Source: Rhizobium tumorigenes (GTDB lineage: Bacteria; Pseudomonadota; Alphaproteobacteria; Rhizobiales; Rhizobiaceae). Taken from it: a stretch of DNA of 64,000 bases. Positions 27,657 through 37,381 of this stretch are shown here, one piece after another. Within the stretch, counting starts at the first letter, position 1; the number at the start of each line of letters is the position of its first letter. The notes beneath the pieces are model-generated. The model was not told the origin of the DNA. It made no database searches and saw only the letters and a program-made list of their open reading frames with translations. The stretch covers positions 372,001-436,000 of the forward strand of contig NZ_CP117255.1 of NCBI RefSeq assembly GCF_003240565.2. The letters run 5' to 3'. A program made the position numbers and the translations under genes.

Positions 27657-27672
27657 TGGCACACTTTCTGCA
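27657..27672 (+). promoter_or_regulatory. Sigma54 (-24/-12) promoter
   Basis: TGGCACACTTTCTGCA matches TGGCACR-N4-TTGCW with one mismatch. The GG (27658-27659) and GC (27670-27671) elements have the required spacing. The start of transcription should fall near 27683, exactly where a run of hairpins begins. Confidence 0.65.
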
Positions 27673-27682
27673 TTCCTTCTTT

Positions 27683-27800
27683 CAGGTCCAGAGGGGACTG
27701 TTCATAACAGCGCCGGCCAACGGGCGCGGATGATACAGGCCGCTGTCGACAACGTGATGCTCCTCCCAGCACCGTTGGAGACAGCGGCCTTCGTATTTTC
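27683..27800 (+). ncRNA. Candidate structured small RNA with an anti-Shine-Dalgarno loop
   Basis: Four successive hairpins: GTCC/GGAC (27686-27698), CTGTT-CAT-AACAG (27698-27710), GCGCC/GGCGC (27710-27727) and a long one at 27737-27790. The last has an 11-bp perfect stem (AGGCCGCTGTC), a tandem GA internal loop, CAACG/CGTTG, then TGCT/AGCA closing the 6-base loop CCTCCC. TTCGTATTTT follows, a plausible transcription end. An exposed CCUCCC could pair with ribosome binding sites. The nitrogen-type promoter recalls the rhizobial sRNA MmgR, which is nitrogen-regulated; orthology is a guess. It could instead be the mrp leader. Confidence 0.5.
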
Positions 27801-27894
27801 GAGATCTTGAAACTCTTGTAAAATCGGCACTGCCTCTTGGCAGATGCGCATGAAGGTCTATGACTGGATTGATAAAAGCAGGGAGTTTTGCCGC

Positions 27895-29067
27895 ATGGCC
27901 GACGTTACGAAGGAACAGGTTCTCGAAACGTTGAAGACCGTTCACGGGCCAGACACCGTAGAGAACATTGTCGAACTCGGGATGGTCTCGGACATCTTCA
28001 TCTCCGACGCAAAGGTCTATTTTTCCATTACCGTTCCGGCTGACCAGGCGACCGAGCTGGAGCCGCTGCGCCTTGCGGCGGAACGCGCAGTCAAGGAAAT
28101 GCCCGGCGCCAAGGGCGCTCTGGTGACGCTGACTGCTGACAAGAAGGCCGGATCCGCACCCCCGAGGCCCACACCCCCAACGCCAGGCCCGGCAAACCCA
28201 CACAGCCATGGCCATTCCCACGCGCAGCCGGCAAAGGCCGCAGCACCTCCGTCACGCGGCGCAAAGATCGGCGTACCCGGCATCGGAGCCATCATTGCTG
28301 TCGCATCGGGCAAGGGCGGCGTCGGCAAGTCGACCACGGCTGTCAATCTGGCGCTGGCGCTCCTCGCCAATGGTTTGCGCGTCGGCGTGCTCGATGCCGA
28401 TATCTACGGTCCGTCCATGCCGAGGCTGCTGAAACTCTCCGGTCGTCCGCAGCAGATCGAAAACCGCATCATCGTGCCGATGGAGAACTACGGCCTTAAG
28501 GTCATGTCGATGGGCTTCCTGGTGGACGAGGAAACCGCAATGATCTGGCGCGGCCCTATGGTGCAGTCTGCCCTGATGCAGATGCTGCGCGAGGTCGCCT
28601 GGGGTGAACTCGACGTGCTCGTCGTCGACATGCCGCCCGGCACCGGCGACGCCCAGCTTACGATGGCCCAGCAGGTGCCGCTCGCCGGCGCCGTCATCGT
28701 CTCGACGCCGCAGGACCTTGCGCTGATCGATGCCCGCAAGGGCCTCAACATGTTCCGCAAGGTCGAAGTTCCTGTGCTCGGCATCGTCGAGAACATGAGC
28801 TATTTCATCGCCCCCGACACAGGCGCACGCTACGATATCTTCGGTCACGGCGGCGCCCGGCTGGAGGCAGAACGCATCGGCGTGCCGTTCCTCGGCGAGG
28901 TGCCGCTGACGATCAACATCCGCGAGACGTCCGATGCCGGTACACCCCTTGTGGTCTCCGAGCCGGACGGGGTGATTGCCGGCGTCTACCGTGACATCGC
29001 CACCAAGGTTTGGGCGCAGGTGACCGGCCAGCCTCTGCGCGCCGCGCCGGCAATCGTCTTCGAGTAG
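27895..29067 (+). CDS. mrp: Mrp/ApbC-family iron-sulfur carrier P-loop ATPase
   Basis: About 390 residues: N-terminal MIP18/DUF59 domain (about 5-85), a Pro/His-rich linker (HSHGHSH near 105), and a ParA-like ATPase with deviant Walker A SGKGGVGKSTT near 137, VLDADIYGPSMPRL, and MPPGTGD. It delivers Fe-S clusters to apo-proteins in other bacteria. The CxxC that holds the bridging cluster is missing: ENMSYFIAPDTG replaces ENMSYF-C-x2-C. I chose ATG 27895, with GGGAG nine bases upstream. It stands alone, after the candidate RNA. Confidence 0.92.
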   Translation: MADVTKEQVLETLKTVHGPDTVENIVELGMVSDIFISDAKVYFSITVPADQATELEPLRLAAERAVKEMPGAKGALVTLTADKKAGSAPPRPTPPTPGPANPHSHGHSHAQPAKAAAPPSRGAKIGVPGIGAIIAVASGKGGVGKSTTAVNLALALLANGLRVGVLDADIYGPSMPRLLKLSGRPQQIENRIIVPMENYGLKVMSMGFLVDEETAMIWRGPMVQSALMQMLREVAWGELDVLVVDMPPGTGDAQLTMAQQVPLAGAVIVSTPQDLALIDARKGLNMFRKVEVPVLGIVENMSYFIAPDTGARYDIFGHGGARLEAERIGVPFLGEVPLTINIRETSDAGTPLVVSEPDGVIAGVYRDIATKVWAQVTGQPLRAAPAIVFE

Positions 29068-29478
29068 AACGCACGTGCGCACATGGTGCCGCCTTGTCTT
29101 GTCGGCACCCTGTGCTACCCATGCCGTCGCGCGGTTTCTGCGGTCAAAGCGCACGGGAAAAGGGGTTGGACTTGATTCTTTGTCCGCGATGCTGCATATG
29201 CGCCGCCGATGCGATGGTCGCCTGAGATGCCTTGTGGCAGCGGGCGGCTTGTTGGAAACTTCGGTTCGCGGCCACGCAAGGGAATTGCGCGCCCGCGAAA
29301 TTGGTACTGCAACGCAGTGGAGCATGGATACGCCTTCCCGACAGGATCGGCAGAACGCGTCCCGGAGTTTTATGAAATTTTCAGAGATTTCGTCCCTCGG
29401 ATCGCAGTCGTCGCGCATGCAGCGCCATGATGTTGGCTGTCTGCCGCGCCGTTTCCGGTCCATGGCAGGAGTAGGCCA
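29068..29478. other. Intergenic region mrp-corA (411 bases)
   Basis: A 7-bp hairpin, GGTGCCG/CGGCACC (29085-29109), lies just after mrp and may act as its terminator. A 52-codon open frame (29324-29482) runs into corA, but it has no ribosome site or recognisable sequence. Nothing else is supported. Confidence 0.45.
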
Positions 29479-30456
29479 TTGATCACTGCCTACCGTTCCA
29501 ACTGCAAATCGGTGCCGCGCGCCGATATCGTTGCCGCCAGCACCATCTCGGACTACATCGTCTGGATCGATCTGGTCGACCCGACCCGCGAGGAAGAAGA
29601 CAAGCTCGAGGCGCTGCTCGGCATCCAGGTTCCGACCCGTGACGATCTGAAGGACATCGAGCCATCGAGCCGCCTCTACAACGAGAACGGTGCCGTCTTC
29701 CTGACCGCATCCCTGGTATGGAAAGCCGATTCCGAGCTGCCGAGCCTGACCGACGTCGGATTCATCCTCGTCGGCAACAGGCTGGTAACGATCCGCTATG
29801 CCAATCCGAAATCCTTTGCGCTGTTCATAGCAGCACTGCACCGGATCCCGGAAGACATGCGCAGCGGCGCAGCCTTGCTTGCCAAGCTGATGGAAACCAT
29901 CGTCGATCGTACCGCCGAGATCCTCGAGCAGGCCGTGTCGCGGATCGATGTGCTGTCGACCCACGTGTTCGGCGACAAGGCGCGGAAAGTCCGTCGTCCT
30001 TCGAATTATCTCGAGGAAAAGCTGCGCGACGTCGCCGGCCACCACCGGCTGGTGAGCAAGTCGCGCGATAGCTTGATGTCGCTGTCGCGGCTTCTTACCT
30101 TCATGCATACGATCCCGGCCGTTCAGCAGGATCGCGAGACCAAGGATCTCTGTCGCAATGTTACGCGGGATGTCCAGTCTCTTTCGGAACATGCGTCTTT
30201 CATTGCCGGAAATATCACCTTCCTGCTGGATGCCTCGCTCGGGTTGATCAATATCGAGCAGAATTCCATCATCAAGATATTCTCGATTGCTTCCGTCGTG
30301 TTCCTGCCGCCGACGCTGGTTGCGTCTGTCTACGGCATGAATTTCGAACATATGCCCGAGTTGCACTCGACGTTCGGGTATCCTGCCTCCCTCGTGTTGA
30401 TGGTGGTTTCGGCCGTCGTCCCGTTCTTCTTTTTTCGTTGGAAAGGCTGGCTCTGA
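29479..30456 (+). CDS. corA: CorA-family magnesium/divalent metal transporter
   Basis: Inner-membrane Mg2+ channel of 325 residues. A long cytoplasmic alpha/beta domain is followed by two C-terminal helices. The selectivity motif YGMNFEHMPE is at about 285-294, after the first helix (SIIKIFSIASVVFLPPTLVASV), and the protein ends FFFFRWKGWL as usual. The start is TTG 29479, with AGGAG seven bases upstream; no ATG fits. kup follows 18 bases later, so the two cation transporters may be co-transcribed. Confidence 0.94.
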   Translation: MITAYRSNCKSVPRADIVAASTISDYIVWIDLVDPTREEEDKLEALLGIQVPTRDDLKDIEPSSRLYNENGAVFLTASLVWKADSELPSLTDVGFILVGNRLVTIRYANPKSFALFIAALHRIPEDMRSGAALLAKLMETIVDRTAEILEQAVSRIDVLSTHVFGDKARKVRRPSNYLEEKLRDVAGHHRLVSKSRDSLMSLSRLLTFMHTIPAVQQDRETKDLCRNVTRDVQSLSEHASFIAGNITFLLDASLGLINIEQNSIIKIFSIASVVFLPPTLVASVYGMNFEHMPELHSTFGYPASLVLMVVSAVVPFFFFRWKGWL

Positions 30457-30473
30457 GAGCCTAATGGTCCCGA

Positions 30474-32375
30474 ATGTCTCACGAAATCGATCATTCTCCT
30501 GACAGGAAGATGAGCCCGCGCAAACTCTTCTACCTGACGCTCGGCTCCGTCGGCGTCGTCTATGGCGACATCGGCACAAGCCCGCTCTATGCCTTTCGCG
30601 AGGCACTGAAGCCGGTTGCGGCCGACGGCCTGACGCGGGGCGAGGTGATCAGCCTCGTGTCGCTGATGTTCTGGGCGCTCACCATCATCGTCACCTTCAA
30701 GTATGTCCTTTTCCTGCTGCGCGCCGATAACGACGGTGAAGGCGGTACGCTTTCGTTGCTGGCGCTGCTGCTGAAAACCGCCAATGGCCATACCGCCGTG
30801 CTGATGTTCCTGGGGCTGAGCGGCGCCGCGCTTTTCCTCGGCGATGCGATGATCACGCCGGCGCTGTCGGTTCTCTCGGCTGTCGAAGGCCTGAAGCTGG
30901 TAACACCGCACTTCGGGCCTTACGTGGTGCCGATTGCCGTCGCCATCCTGGCGCTGCTGTTTGCCATCCAGTCGCATGGCACCGGCGCCGTTGCCCGCTA
31001 TTTCGGGCCGATTACCGCCGTCTGGTTCATCGTCATCGGCGTCGCCGGCCTGCTGCGTATTCCGGACGACTACGGCATCCTCAACGCCTTCAATCCCTGG
31101 TACGGCATCACCTTCCTGATGCACGAGGGCATTCTCGGCATCATCGTGCTCGGTGCGGTCTTCCTGACCGTCACCGGTGCGGAAGCGCTTTACGCCGATC
31201 TCGGCCACTTCGGTCGCCGACCCATCCAGTGGGCCTGGTTTGCGCTGGTCTTCCCGTCGCTGACGCTGAACTATCTCGGCCAGGGCGCCATGGTGCTGCG
31301 CGAGCCGCTCACCATGTCCGATCCGTTCTTCCTGATGTTCCCACACTGGGCGCTGCTACCGGTCGTATTCCTTGCCACCTGCGCCACGATCATCGCCAGC
31401 CAGGCGGTCATCACCGGAGCATTTTCGCTCACCCGCCAGGCGATCCATCTCGGCTTCCTGCCGCGCATGGAGATCCTCTTCACCTCGGAGACCAACACCG
31501 GCCAAATCTTCCTGCCGTCGGTCAACACGCTGCTGTTCTTTGGCGTGATCTTCCTCGTCTTGAGCTTCCAGACCTCCGATTCGCTATCGACCGCCTACGG
31601 GATTTCGGTGACGGGCGCGATGGTGGTGACTTCCGTCATGGCTTTCGAGTTCGTCCGCGTTCGCTGGAACTGGTCGCTGCCTCTGACCATCGTCGTGCTG
31701 ATGCCGCTGTTCCTGCTCGAGATGGTCTTTCTCGGCGCCAACCTGCTGAAGATCCACGACGGCGGCTACATCCCGGTCATGATCGCCACCGCCTTCACGG
31801 TCGTCATGTGGACATGGCGACGCGGCACGGCGATCCTGATGGAAAAGACCCGTCACACGGATATTCCGCTGCCGTCGTTCGTCAGTTCCATCGAGCGCAA
31901 GAGCGACCACTCGCCGGCTTCCGTTCCGGGCACCGCCATCTTCCTGACCAGCGACCCCGAATCCGCGCCCGCAGCACTGCTCCACAATCTGAAACACAAC
32001 CATGTCCTGCACGAAAAGAACGTCATCCTGACCATCCGCACCGTCAACAAGCCAAGGGTCGCCAACAGCGACCGCTACACGGTGCAAAAGGTCTCAGAGC
32101 GGTTTTCACGTGTCGAGCTACGTTTCGGATTCATGGAATCGCAGAACGTCTCGCAGGCACTGGCCGCCTTGCGTAAATCCGGATTGAAGTTCGACATCAT
32201 GTCGACCTCTTTCTATCTCGGACGCCGCAAGCTCGTGCCGGATGCAAAATCAGGCATGCCGCACTGGCAGGACCGCCTGTTTATCGCGCTGGCTAACGCC
32301 GCGACCGACCCGTCCGACTATTTCCGCCTGCCGGCCAACCGCGTCGTCGAACTAGGCTCGCACGTCATCATCTGA
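30474..32375 (+). CDS. kup: Potassium uptake protein Kup
   Basis: K+:H+ symporter of the KUP/HAK family, about 633 residues. The first helix region has the diagnostic [22 protein letters not shown], followed by about twelve membrane segments ([32 protein letters not shown]) and a cytoplasmic C-terminal domain ([28 protein letters not shown]). ATG 30474 has no clear ribosome site; ATG 30510 has AGGAAG directly in front, too close to be convincing. It is downstream of corA. Confidence 0.94.
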   Translation: MSHEIDHSPDRKMSPRKLFYLTLGSVGVVYGDIGTSPLYAFREALKPVAADGLTRGEVISLVSLMFWALTIIVTFKYVLFLLRADNDGEGGTLSLLALLLKTANGHTAVLMFLGLSGAALFLGDAMITPALSVLSAVEGLKLVTPHFGPYVVPIAVAILALLFAIQSHGTGAVARYFGPITAVWFIVIGVAGLLRIPDDYGILNAFNPWYGITFLMHEGILGIIVLGAVFLTVTGAEALYADLGHFGRRPIQWAWFALVFPSLTLNYLGQGAMVLREPLTMSDPFFLMFPHWALLPVVFLATCATIIASQAVITGAFSLTRQAIHLGFLPRMEILFTSETNTGQIFLPSVNTLLFFGVIFLVLSFQTSDSLSTAYGISVTGAMVVTSVMAFEFVRVRWNWSLPLTIVVLMPLFLLEMVFLGANLLKIHDGGYIPVMIATAFTVVMWTWRRGTAILMEKTRHTDIPLPSFVSSIERKSDHSPASVPGTAIFLTSDPESAPAALLHNLKHNHVLHEKNVILTIRTVNKPRVANSDRYTVQKVSERFSRVELRFGFMESQNVSQALAALRKSGLKFDIMSTSFYLGRRKLVPDAKSGMPHWQDRLFIALANAATDPSDYFRLPANRVVELGSHVII

Positions 32376-32468
32376 TCGGCGAGGGTTTCGGCAGAATTAA
32401 CCATCCATCAAGGTTAATCGGACATTATCTGCTAATGTTCCCGTCGGTGATGGAGTGGGTTGCGTCGC

Positions 32469-33650
32469 ATGAGTTCGTACCAGGCCAAGCCTCGCCGGCA
32501 ACCCAGAAACTGGCTTTCGCCCGCAGTCTTCGGCTGCTGTGCCTGGCTGATTTTTCCCTCCGTATCAGCGCAGGCCGACATTGCCGGGCTGCTCTCCGGC
32601 TCGGACGATTCGGGCAGCAACTGGCGCATGGTGCTGACCACCTCGCCTGCAGGCTCCATCCATCAGGCGGAACTTGCCTTCGCCAATGCCGACGAGAGCG
32701 GCATCGAGGGTGGCGGCATGCTGTTGCCGGATGGCCGGCGCATCGCTTTCCAGTCCAAGGAGAAGGGCAGCGACCCGCGCCCAGACGAAGAGCGCGTCCG
32801 CCGCCGTGACAAGAAGGGCAGGGTGACGGACGTCGTTCCCATGTCGCCGCCGAAAGATTTCACCGCAGGCTCCATCCTGCAGCGCACGACGCTGCTGTTC
32901 CACCCGGAACTCGACGTCCCCACCTCCGGTACCGGCGAGCAGACGGCCTTCATCAAGGACGAGATCGGCGATGCCGGCGTGCAGACAGCCTTCCTGTTTT
33001 CCAAGCAGGAGCCCCTGACGGCCGATGGCGGTGTCCCGCCCATTCTCGCAAGCCTCGTCACCACTCCTGTCGCCGACAGTCTGGCGCTTGGCTATGCCGA
33101 GCCCGGGCCCGACTATGCCACCGTCTCGCCCTTCGACAGCATCCTGAGTAAGCAACCTGCCGACAGCGGCCGTTTCGTGCCACAGATCGGCGCCAAGGAC
33201 CATCTCTGGGCGGCAAGCGTGTTGCCTGCAGCCGTATTTTCACCGGACGAACAGCAGTGCCTTGCGACGGGCATCTATTTCGAGGCCCGCGGCGAATCGG
33301 TGAAGGGGCAGGCGGCCGTGGCGCAGGTCATTCTCAACCGTGTCCGCAACCCGGCCTATCCGAAAACCATCTGCGGCGTAGTCTACCAGAACGAGGACTG
33401 GACCAACGCCTGCCAGTTTTCCTTCGCCTGCGACAAGGTCAAGGACCGCGTCAATTCACCCGTTCATTGGCAGATCGCCCGCCAGGTGGCGATGGCGGTG
33501 ACGGCCGGCAAGATCTGGCTCCCGGAAGTCGGCTCCGCCACCCAATATCATGCAGTCTACGTTAAGCCGCGCTGGGCGGCCGAGATGGTCAAGGTCGGCC
33601 GCATCGGCATGCATCTCTTCTATCGGACCTATGGCGGCGGCTGGAGCTGA
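32469..33650 (+). CDS. SleB-like cell wall hydrolase (Hydrolase_2)
   Basis: About 393 residues with an N-terminal signal or anchor (WLSPAVFGCCAWLIFPSVSAQA), a long low-conservation middle region, and a C-terminal Hydrolase_2 domain (about 265-390): catalytic Glu in IYFEARGES, then AVAQVILNRVRNPAYPKTICGVVYQN, CQFSFACDK, and TQYHAVYVKPRW. It likely cleaves peptidoglycan in the periplasm. ATG 32469 or TTG 32460 are both possible with the GGAG at 32452. It is followed by a 265-base gap before the ATP synthase operon. Confidence 0.88.
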   Translation: MSSYQAKPRRQPRNWLSPAVFGCCAWLIFPSVSAQADIAGLLSGSDDSGSNWRMVLTTSPAGSIHQAELAFANADESGIEGGGMLLPDGRRIAFQSKEKGSDPRPDEERVRRRDKKGRVTDVVPMSPPKDFTAGSILQRTTLLFHPELDVPTSGTGEQTAFIKDEIGDAGVQTAFLFSKQEPLTADGGVPPILASLVTTPVADSLALGYAEPGPDYATVSPFDSILSKQPADSGRFVPQIGAKDHLWAASVLPAAVFSPDEQQCLATGIYFEARGESVKGQAAVAQVILNRVRNPAYPKTICGVVYQNEDWTNACQFSFACDKVKDRVNSPVHWQIARQVAMAVTAGKIWLPEVGSATQYHAVYVKPRWAAEMVKVGRIGMHLFYRTYGGGWS

Positions 33651-33785
33651 TCGCCCAACCTCCGGACGCGACGCTCGCAGCAGCGGGTGCGACTTTCTGT
33701 CGTGATTTCGCAAAGCTCCCTTCAAGCGCATATAAGTCGATGATTTGCCTGCCTTTATTAATGGCGGGACATGTGCTTTCTACGT

Positions 33786-33814
33786 CTTGACTATGCTTTT
33801 CCATAAAACTATGT
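33786..33814 (+). promoter_or_regulatory. Housekeeping promoter of the F0 ATP synthase operon
   Basis: CTTGAC (33786-33791), a 17-base spacer, then CTATGT (33809-33814). This matches the rhizobial sigma70 consensus CTTGAC-N17-CTATAT at all but one base. It lies about 100 bases before atpI. Confidence 0.7.
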
Positions 33815-33915
33815 TCGCCCGAGTTCAAAACGGGCCGAAAGGTGTCTAAGCCTCCAGTTCGTTCTTAGGTTATCGGGGTAGGGTAGCGTTAAGGAACGGC
33901 AGCAGGGAGGGCGCC

Positions 33916-34260
33916 ATGGTGGGGGATCAGGACGAAGGTCTTGAAAAGCGTAGGGCGCAATTGGGAGCCGAACTGGCAAGCAAACGCGCTGCGACGGGGG
34001 AAGCCGAACGGGGGGAAGCTCGGGCTCAGGCCAGCCGCAAAGGCTATGCTCAAGCACTGAAACTCTCCAGCGAATTCGTTTCTGCCATCATTGTCGGCGC
34101 ACTCATCGGCTACTTCTTGGACCGTCTGGCTGGCACCGGACCGTGGGGCATGATTATTTTCCTGCTCCTCGGGTTTTGTGCTGGTGTGCTGAATGTCTTG
34201 CGTATGGCCGGGAAGGTATCCACCCCAACGGTCGGCGATAGCAAGTCGGACAGGAAATAG
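33916..34260 (+). CDS. atpI: ATP synthase assembly protein I
   Basis: Small membrane protein of 114 residues with two helices ([37 protein letters not shown]) after a charged, glutamate-rich N-terminus. AtpI helps assemble the c-ring and is the usual first gene of the alphaproteobacterial F0 operon. It is preceded by a near-consensus promoter and AGGGAGGG, and followed by atpB. Confidence 0.92.
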   Translation: MVGDQDEGLEKRRAQLGAELASKRAATGEAERGEARAQASRKGYAQALKLSSEFVSAIIVGALIGYFLDRLAGTGPWGMIIFLLLGFCAGVLNVLRMAGKVSTPTVGDSKSDRK

Positions 34261-34340
34261 GCAACAAGACTGCGCATCAGCGCATGTCTTCGAAGCATGG
34301 ATATCCGCTGCTGAGGCGGGCAAGTGAGAGAGAACGCGCG

Positions 34341-35093
34341 GTGGCCAACGGTCCGATTCATCAATTCCAGATCAATAAGATCGTTCCGATCGAAATTGGC
34401 GGGCTGGATTTCTCCTTTACTAATTCATCCCTATTCATGGTCGCATCGGTCGTTCTGGCCGGCGGATTTCTCTATTTCGCAACGGCGTCGCGCAGCCTGA
34501 TCCCGGGCCGCGCCCAGTCTGTCGCCGAAATGTCCTACGAATTCATCGCCAATATCCTGCGTGAAGGTGCTGGCTCTGCCGGTATGAAATTCTTCCCGCT
34601 GGTCTTCACTCTCTTCATGTTCGTGCTGACCGCTAACCTGCTTGGCATGTTCCCCTATTTCTACACCGTAACAAGTCAGATTATCGTGACCTTCGCCTTG
34701 TCGATGCTGGTGATCGGCATCGTCGTGGTCTACGGTTTCTTCAAGCACGGCCTCGGCTTTCTGAAATTGTTCCTGCCGCAGGGCGTTCCCGCTGTGCTGC
34801 TGCCGCTGGTCATCTCGATCGAAGTTATCTCGTTCCTGGCCCGGCCGATCAGCCTTTCCGTCCGTCTGTTTGCCAACATGCTGGCAGGTCACATCACGCT
34901 CAAGGTGTTCGCAGGCTTCGTTGCCTCGCTCGGAGCCCTTGGCGCGCTCGGCATCGGTGGTGCCATCCTGCCTCTCATTATGACCGTCGCTCTGACGGCC
35001 CTCGAATTTCTCGTGGCATTCCTGCAGGCCTACGTATTTGCAGTGCTGACATGCATGTATCTGAACGATGCGCTGCATCCGGACGGCCACTGA
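34341..35093 (+). CDS. atpB: ATP synthase F0 subunit a
   Basis: Proton-channel stator subunit, about 250 residues, with five or six helices. The essential Arg is in the [14 protein letters not shown] helix. The frame is open from 34284, but GTG 34341 gives [21 protein letters not shown], matching the usual rhizobial N-terminus and length, with a GAGAGAG ribosome site. Second gene of atpI-B-E-F'-F. Confidence 0.95.
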   Translation: MANGPIHQFQINKIVPIEIGGLDFSFTNSSLFMVASVVLAGGFLYFATASRSLIPGRAQSVAEMSYEFIANILREGAGSAGMKFFPLVFTLFMFVLTANLLGMFPYFYTVTSQIIVTFALSMLVIGIVVVYGFFKHGLGFLKLFLPQGVPAVLLPLVISIEVISFLARPISLSVRLFANMLAGHITLKVFAGFVASLGALGALGIGGAILPLIMTVALTALEFLVAFLQAYVFAVLTCMYLNDALHPDGH

Positions 35094-35161
35094 GAAGTAA
35101 AGTCGTTGGTGCCGCGTGCACCAGTCAAAGCCAAAACCTATCAATCTAAGGAGTTTCTAAC

Positions 35162-35389
35162 ATGGACGCAGAAGCAGCAAAGTTCATCGGCGCCGGTATC
35201 GCTTGCATCGGCATGGGTGGCGCAGGCATCGGCCTCGGCACGATTTTCGGCAACTACCTGTCGGGCGCTCTTCGCAACCCGTCGGCTGCCGATGGCCAGT
35301 TCGGCCGTCTGATCTTCGGTTTCGCCGTTACGGAAGCTTTGGGCATCTTCTCGCTGCTCGTTGCTCTCCTCCTCCTCTTCGCCGTTTGA
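35162..35389 (+). CDS. atpE: ATP synthase F0 subunit c
   Basis: 75-residue proteolipid of the c-ring: two helices joined by the polar loop RNPSAADGQ, with the proton-carrying Glu in [11 protein letters not shown] very strong TAAGGAG site lies nine bases upstream, consistent with the high copy number needed for the ring. Confidence 0.97.
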   Translation: MDAEAAKFIGAGIACIGMGGAGIGLGTIFGNYLSGALRNPSAADGQFGRLIFGFAVTEALGIFSLLVALLLLFAV

Positions 35390-35464
35390 TTTGTACGGTT
35401 TGATGGATCACGGCTTGCGGGAAGCGAGCCGTGATTCTTCGTATTTGCACCACTGGAGGTGAGC

Positions 35465-36046
35465 ATGTTTGTGACTCCGGCTTATGCTGAAGAAGCCGCG
35501 CCGGCACCCGGCGAAGTGCACACGGAAACGGGTGTGGCCCCAGGCCATCACGCGTCTTTCCCGCCCTTTGACCCCAAGACATTTCCGTCTGCGCTGCTTT
35601 GGCTGGTGATTACATTCGCCATCTTCTACATCGTCATGCAGAAAGTCCTCGTGCCGCGCGTTGGCGGGATCCTCGAGAGCCGGCATGCCCGGATCGCGCA
35701 GGATGTCGAAGAAGCCGCACGCCTGAAGGCCGAAGCCGACGCCGCTGTCGCGACCTATGAGCGCGAGCTGGCCGAAGCCCGTTCCAAGTCAAATGCTATC
35801 GGTGCAGCAGCCCGCGCCGAAGCAAAGGCAAAGGCGGAAGCCGAGCGCCGTGCCATCGAGGCAAGCCTGGCCGAAAAGATCAAGACCGCCGAAGCACGGA
35901 TTGCCGAAATCAAGGCGAAGGCATTTGCCGACGTCGGTGCTGTTGCCGAAGAGGCTGCGTCCTCCGTGGTCGAGCAACTGATCGGCGTACCGGCTTCGCA
36001 GTCAGAGGTTGCCGCTGCTGTCGCCAACGTCAAGCAGGAGGCATAA
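35465..36046 (+). CDS. atpG: ATP synthase F0 subunit b'
   Basis: Peripheral stalk subunit of about 193 residues: a short N-terminal segment (TPAYAEEA), one membrane helix ([17 protein letters not shown]) and a long Ala/Glu/Lys coiled coil. Alphaproteobacteria, like phototrophs, carry two b-type genes; this is the diverged b' copy. I chose ATG 35465, with GGAGG five bases upstream. It is three bases from the following b gene. Confidence 0.93.
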   Translation: MFVTPAYAEEAAPAPGEVHTETGVAPGHHASFPPFDPKTFPSALLWLVITFAIFYIVMQKVLVPRVGGILESRHARIAQDVEEAARLKAEADAAVATYERELAEARSKSNAIGAAARAEAKAKAEAERRAIEASLAEKIKTAEARIAEIKAKAFADVGAVAEEAASSVVEQLIGVPASQSEVAAAVANVKQEA

Positions 36047-36049
36047 GCC

Positions 36050-36541
36050 ATGGAATTCCATCTGGACGAAACATTCTTCGCCCTCGTTGGCCTGCTGCTG
36101 TTCATCGCCCTCATCGTCTACATGAAGGTTCCCGGCATGATGGCGAAGTCGCTCGACGAGCGCGCCGACCAGATCCGCAACGATCTGTCGGAAGCCAAGC
36201 GTCTGCGCGAGGAGGCCCAGCATCTGCTGGCCGAGTACCAGCGCAAGCGCAAGGAAGCAGAAGTCGAGGCGGCCAATATCGTTGCCTCTGCCGCTCGCGA
36301 GGCCGAGTTGCTGACAGCCGAAGCCAAGAAGAAGACGGAAGAATTCGTCGAGCGCCGCACGGCAATTTCCGAGCAGAAGATCAAGCAGGCAGAGCTCGAC
36401 GCCATCAAGGAAGTTCGCGCTGCCGCTGTCGACTTGGCAATCGCCGCAGCGCAGACCGTCATCGCCAGCAAGGCGGACGCCGGTGTCCAGGCAAAGCTCT
36501 TCCAGGCAGCCCTTGGCGACGTCAAGGCAAGCTTGAACTAA
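36050..36541 (+). CDS. atpF: ATP synthase F0 subunit b
   Basis: Second stalk subunit, 163 residues: an N-terminal membrane helix (FFALVGLLLFIALIVYMKV) followed by a charged coiled coil. It is the last gene of the F0 operon, and a strong terminator follows. The F1 genes atpHAGDC are not in the window, as expected for Rhizobiales. Confidence 0.95.
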   Translation: MEFHLDETFFALVGLLLFIALIVYMKVPGMMAKSLDERADQIRNDLSEAKRLREEAQHLLAEYQRKRKEAEVEAANIVASAAREAELLTAEAKKKTEEFVERRTAISEQKIKQAELDAIKEVRAAAVDLAIAAAQTVIASKADAGVQAKLFQAALGDVKASLN

Positions 36542-36561
36542 GGCTTCAATAGATCAATTTG

Positions 36562-36589
36562 AAAGGCCGGGCATCGTCCCGGCCTTTTT
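36562..36589 (+). terminator. Intrinsic terminator of the F0 operon
   Basis: AAAGGCCGGG (36562-36571) pairs perfectly with CCCGGCCTTT (36578-36587) around CATCGT, and TTTTT runs to 36589. It can also serve rnhB on the opposite strand. Confidence 0.9.
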
Positions 36590-36593
36590 GCAT

Positions 36594-37268
36594 TTAGGGG
36601 GTTTCGTTGGCGAGGGCGTCCTTGCGCATCGGCCGGAAGCTCATGCGGTGCAAAGGGCAGGGGCCGACCAGCTCGATGCTGCTGCGATGAACGGCGGTGG
36701 CGTAGCCGGCATGTGCCGCAAAGCCATAGGCCGGAAACACCATGCCGGCCCTGACCATCATCCGGTCGCGCGTTACCTTGGCAAGGATCGAAGCCGCGGC
36801 GATCGACAGCGATCGTCGGTCGCCCTTGACCACAGCCCTGCCGGAACAGGGGAGGCCGGGTGGCACGTCGAGCCCGTCGACGAGTACGAAGCCTGCCGGG
36901 ATCGCAAGCCCGCAGACAGCCCTCCGCATGGCATCGAGGCTCGCCTTGCGAATATCGGTCGCGTCGATGCGCCCGGCGCTGGACGATGCGATTGAGATCG
37001 TCGATGTCGCAATGATGAACTCGAACAGCTCTTCCCGTCTGGCAGTCGACAATTGCTTGGAATCGTTCAGGCCATCGGGAATATTATCGGGATCGAGGAT
37101 GACGGCTGCGGCAACGACAGGCCCGGCGAGGGGCCCTCGGCCTGCCTCGTCCGTGCCGGCAACCGGCCAGTGGCCTGCCTTGCGCGCCGAGTGCTCCAGC
37201 GTGAAATCCGGGACGAGCGGCAGGTCTTCGAAGAGCTGGGGAGAATCGGGTGGCGTGCGACGTGTCAT
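36594..37268 (-). CDS. rnhB: Ribonuclease HII
   Basis: Removes RNA from RNA/DNA hybrids and single ribonucleotides from DNA. 224 residues; the type 2 RNase H signature [21 protein letters not shown] (catalytic Asp/Glu) is near residue 37, with DSKQLS and the later acidic residues in LVDGLDVP and KVTRDRMM. It converges on the F0 operon and probably follows the radical SAM gene on the same strand. Confidence 0.95.
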   Translation of the reverse strand: MTRRTPPDSPQLFEDLPLVPDFTLEHSARKAGHWPVAGTDEAGRGPLAGPVVAAAVILDPDNIPDGLNDSKQLSTARREELFEFIIATSTISIASSSAGRIDATDIRKASLDAMRRAVCGLAIPAGFVLVDGLDVPPGLPCSGRAVVKGDRRSLSIAAASILAKVTRDRMMVRAGMVFPAYGFAAHAGYATAVHRSSIELVGPCPLHRMSFRPMRKDALANETP

Positions 37269-37306
37269 GCGGCTGACCCTCGCACGCCAACCCGATTTCC
37301 TGCAAG

Positions 37307-37338
37307 TCCCCCGGCATTGGGGCGGCCAAGCCGGGGGA
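37307..37338. repeat. Hairpin between the radical SAM gene and rnhB
   Basis: TCCCCCGGC (37307-37315) and GCCGGGGGA (37330-37338) are exact complements around 14 bases. It is GC-rich with no T-tract on either side, so it may slow transcription or protect mRNA rather than terminate. Confidence 0.45.
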
Positions 37339-37381
37339 TATCCTTTGGACAGTCAGGGCAACCGTCCGCAGGAATGGGTTT

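Noticed and set aside
29068..29478. Possible tRNA or tmRNA in the mrp-corA gap
   Set aside because: No cloverleaf arms, TTC-type loop or CCA end could be found on either strand.
29324..29482. 52-codon + strand frame just before corA
   Set aside because: No ribosome binding site, no recognisable features; it only overlaps the corA TTG start.
28252..30606. 784-codon open frame on the minus strand across mrp and corA
   Set aside because: It is antisense to two well-recognised genes, its product is Arg/His/Asp-rich without any domain, and GC-rich codon bias easily leaves the opposite frame open.
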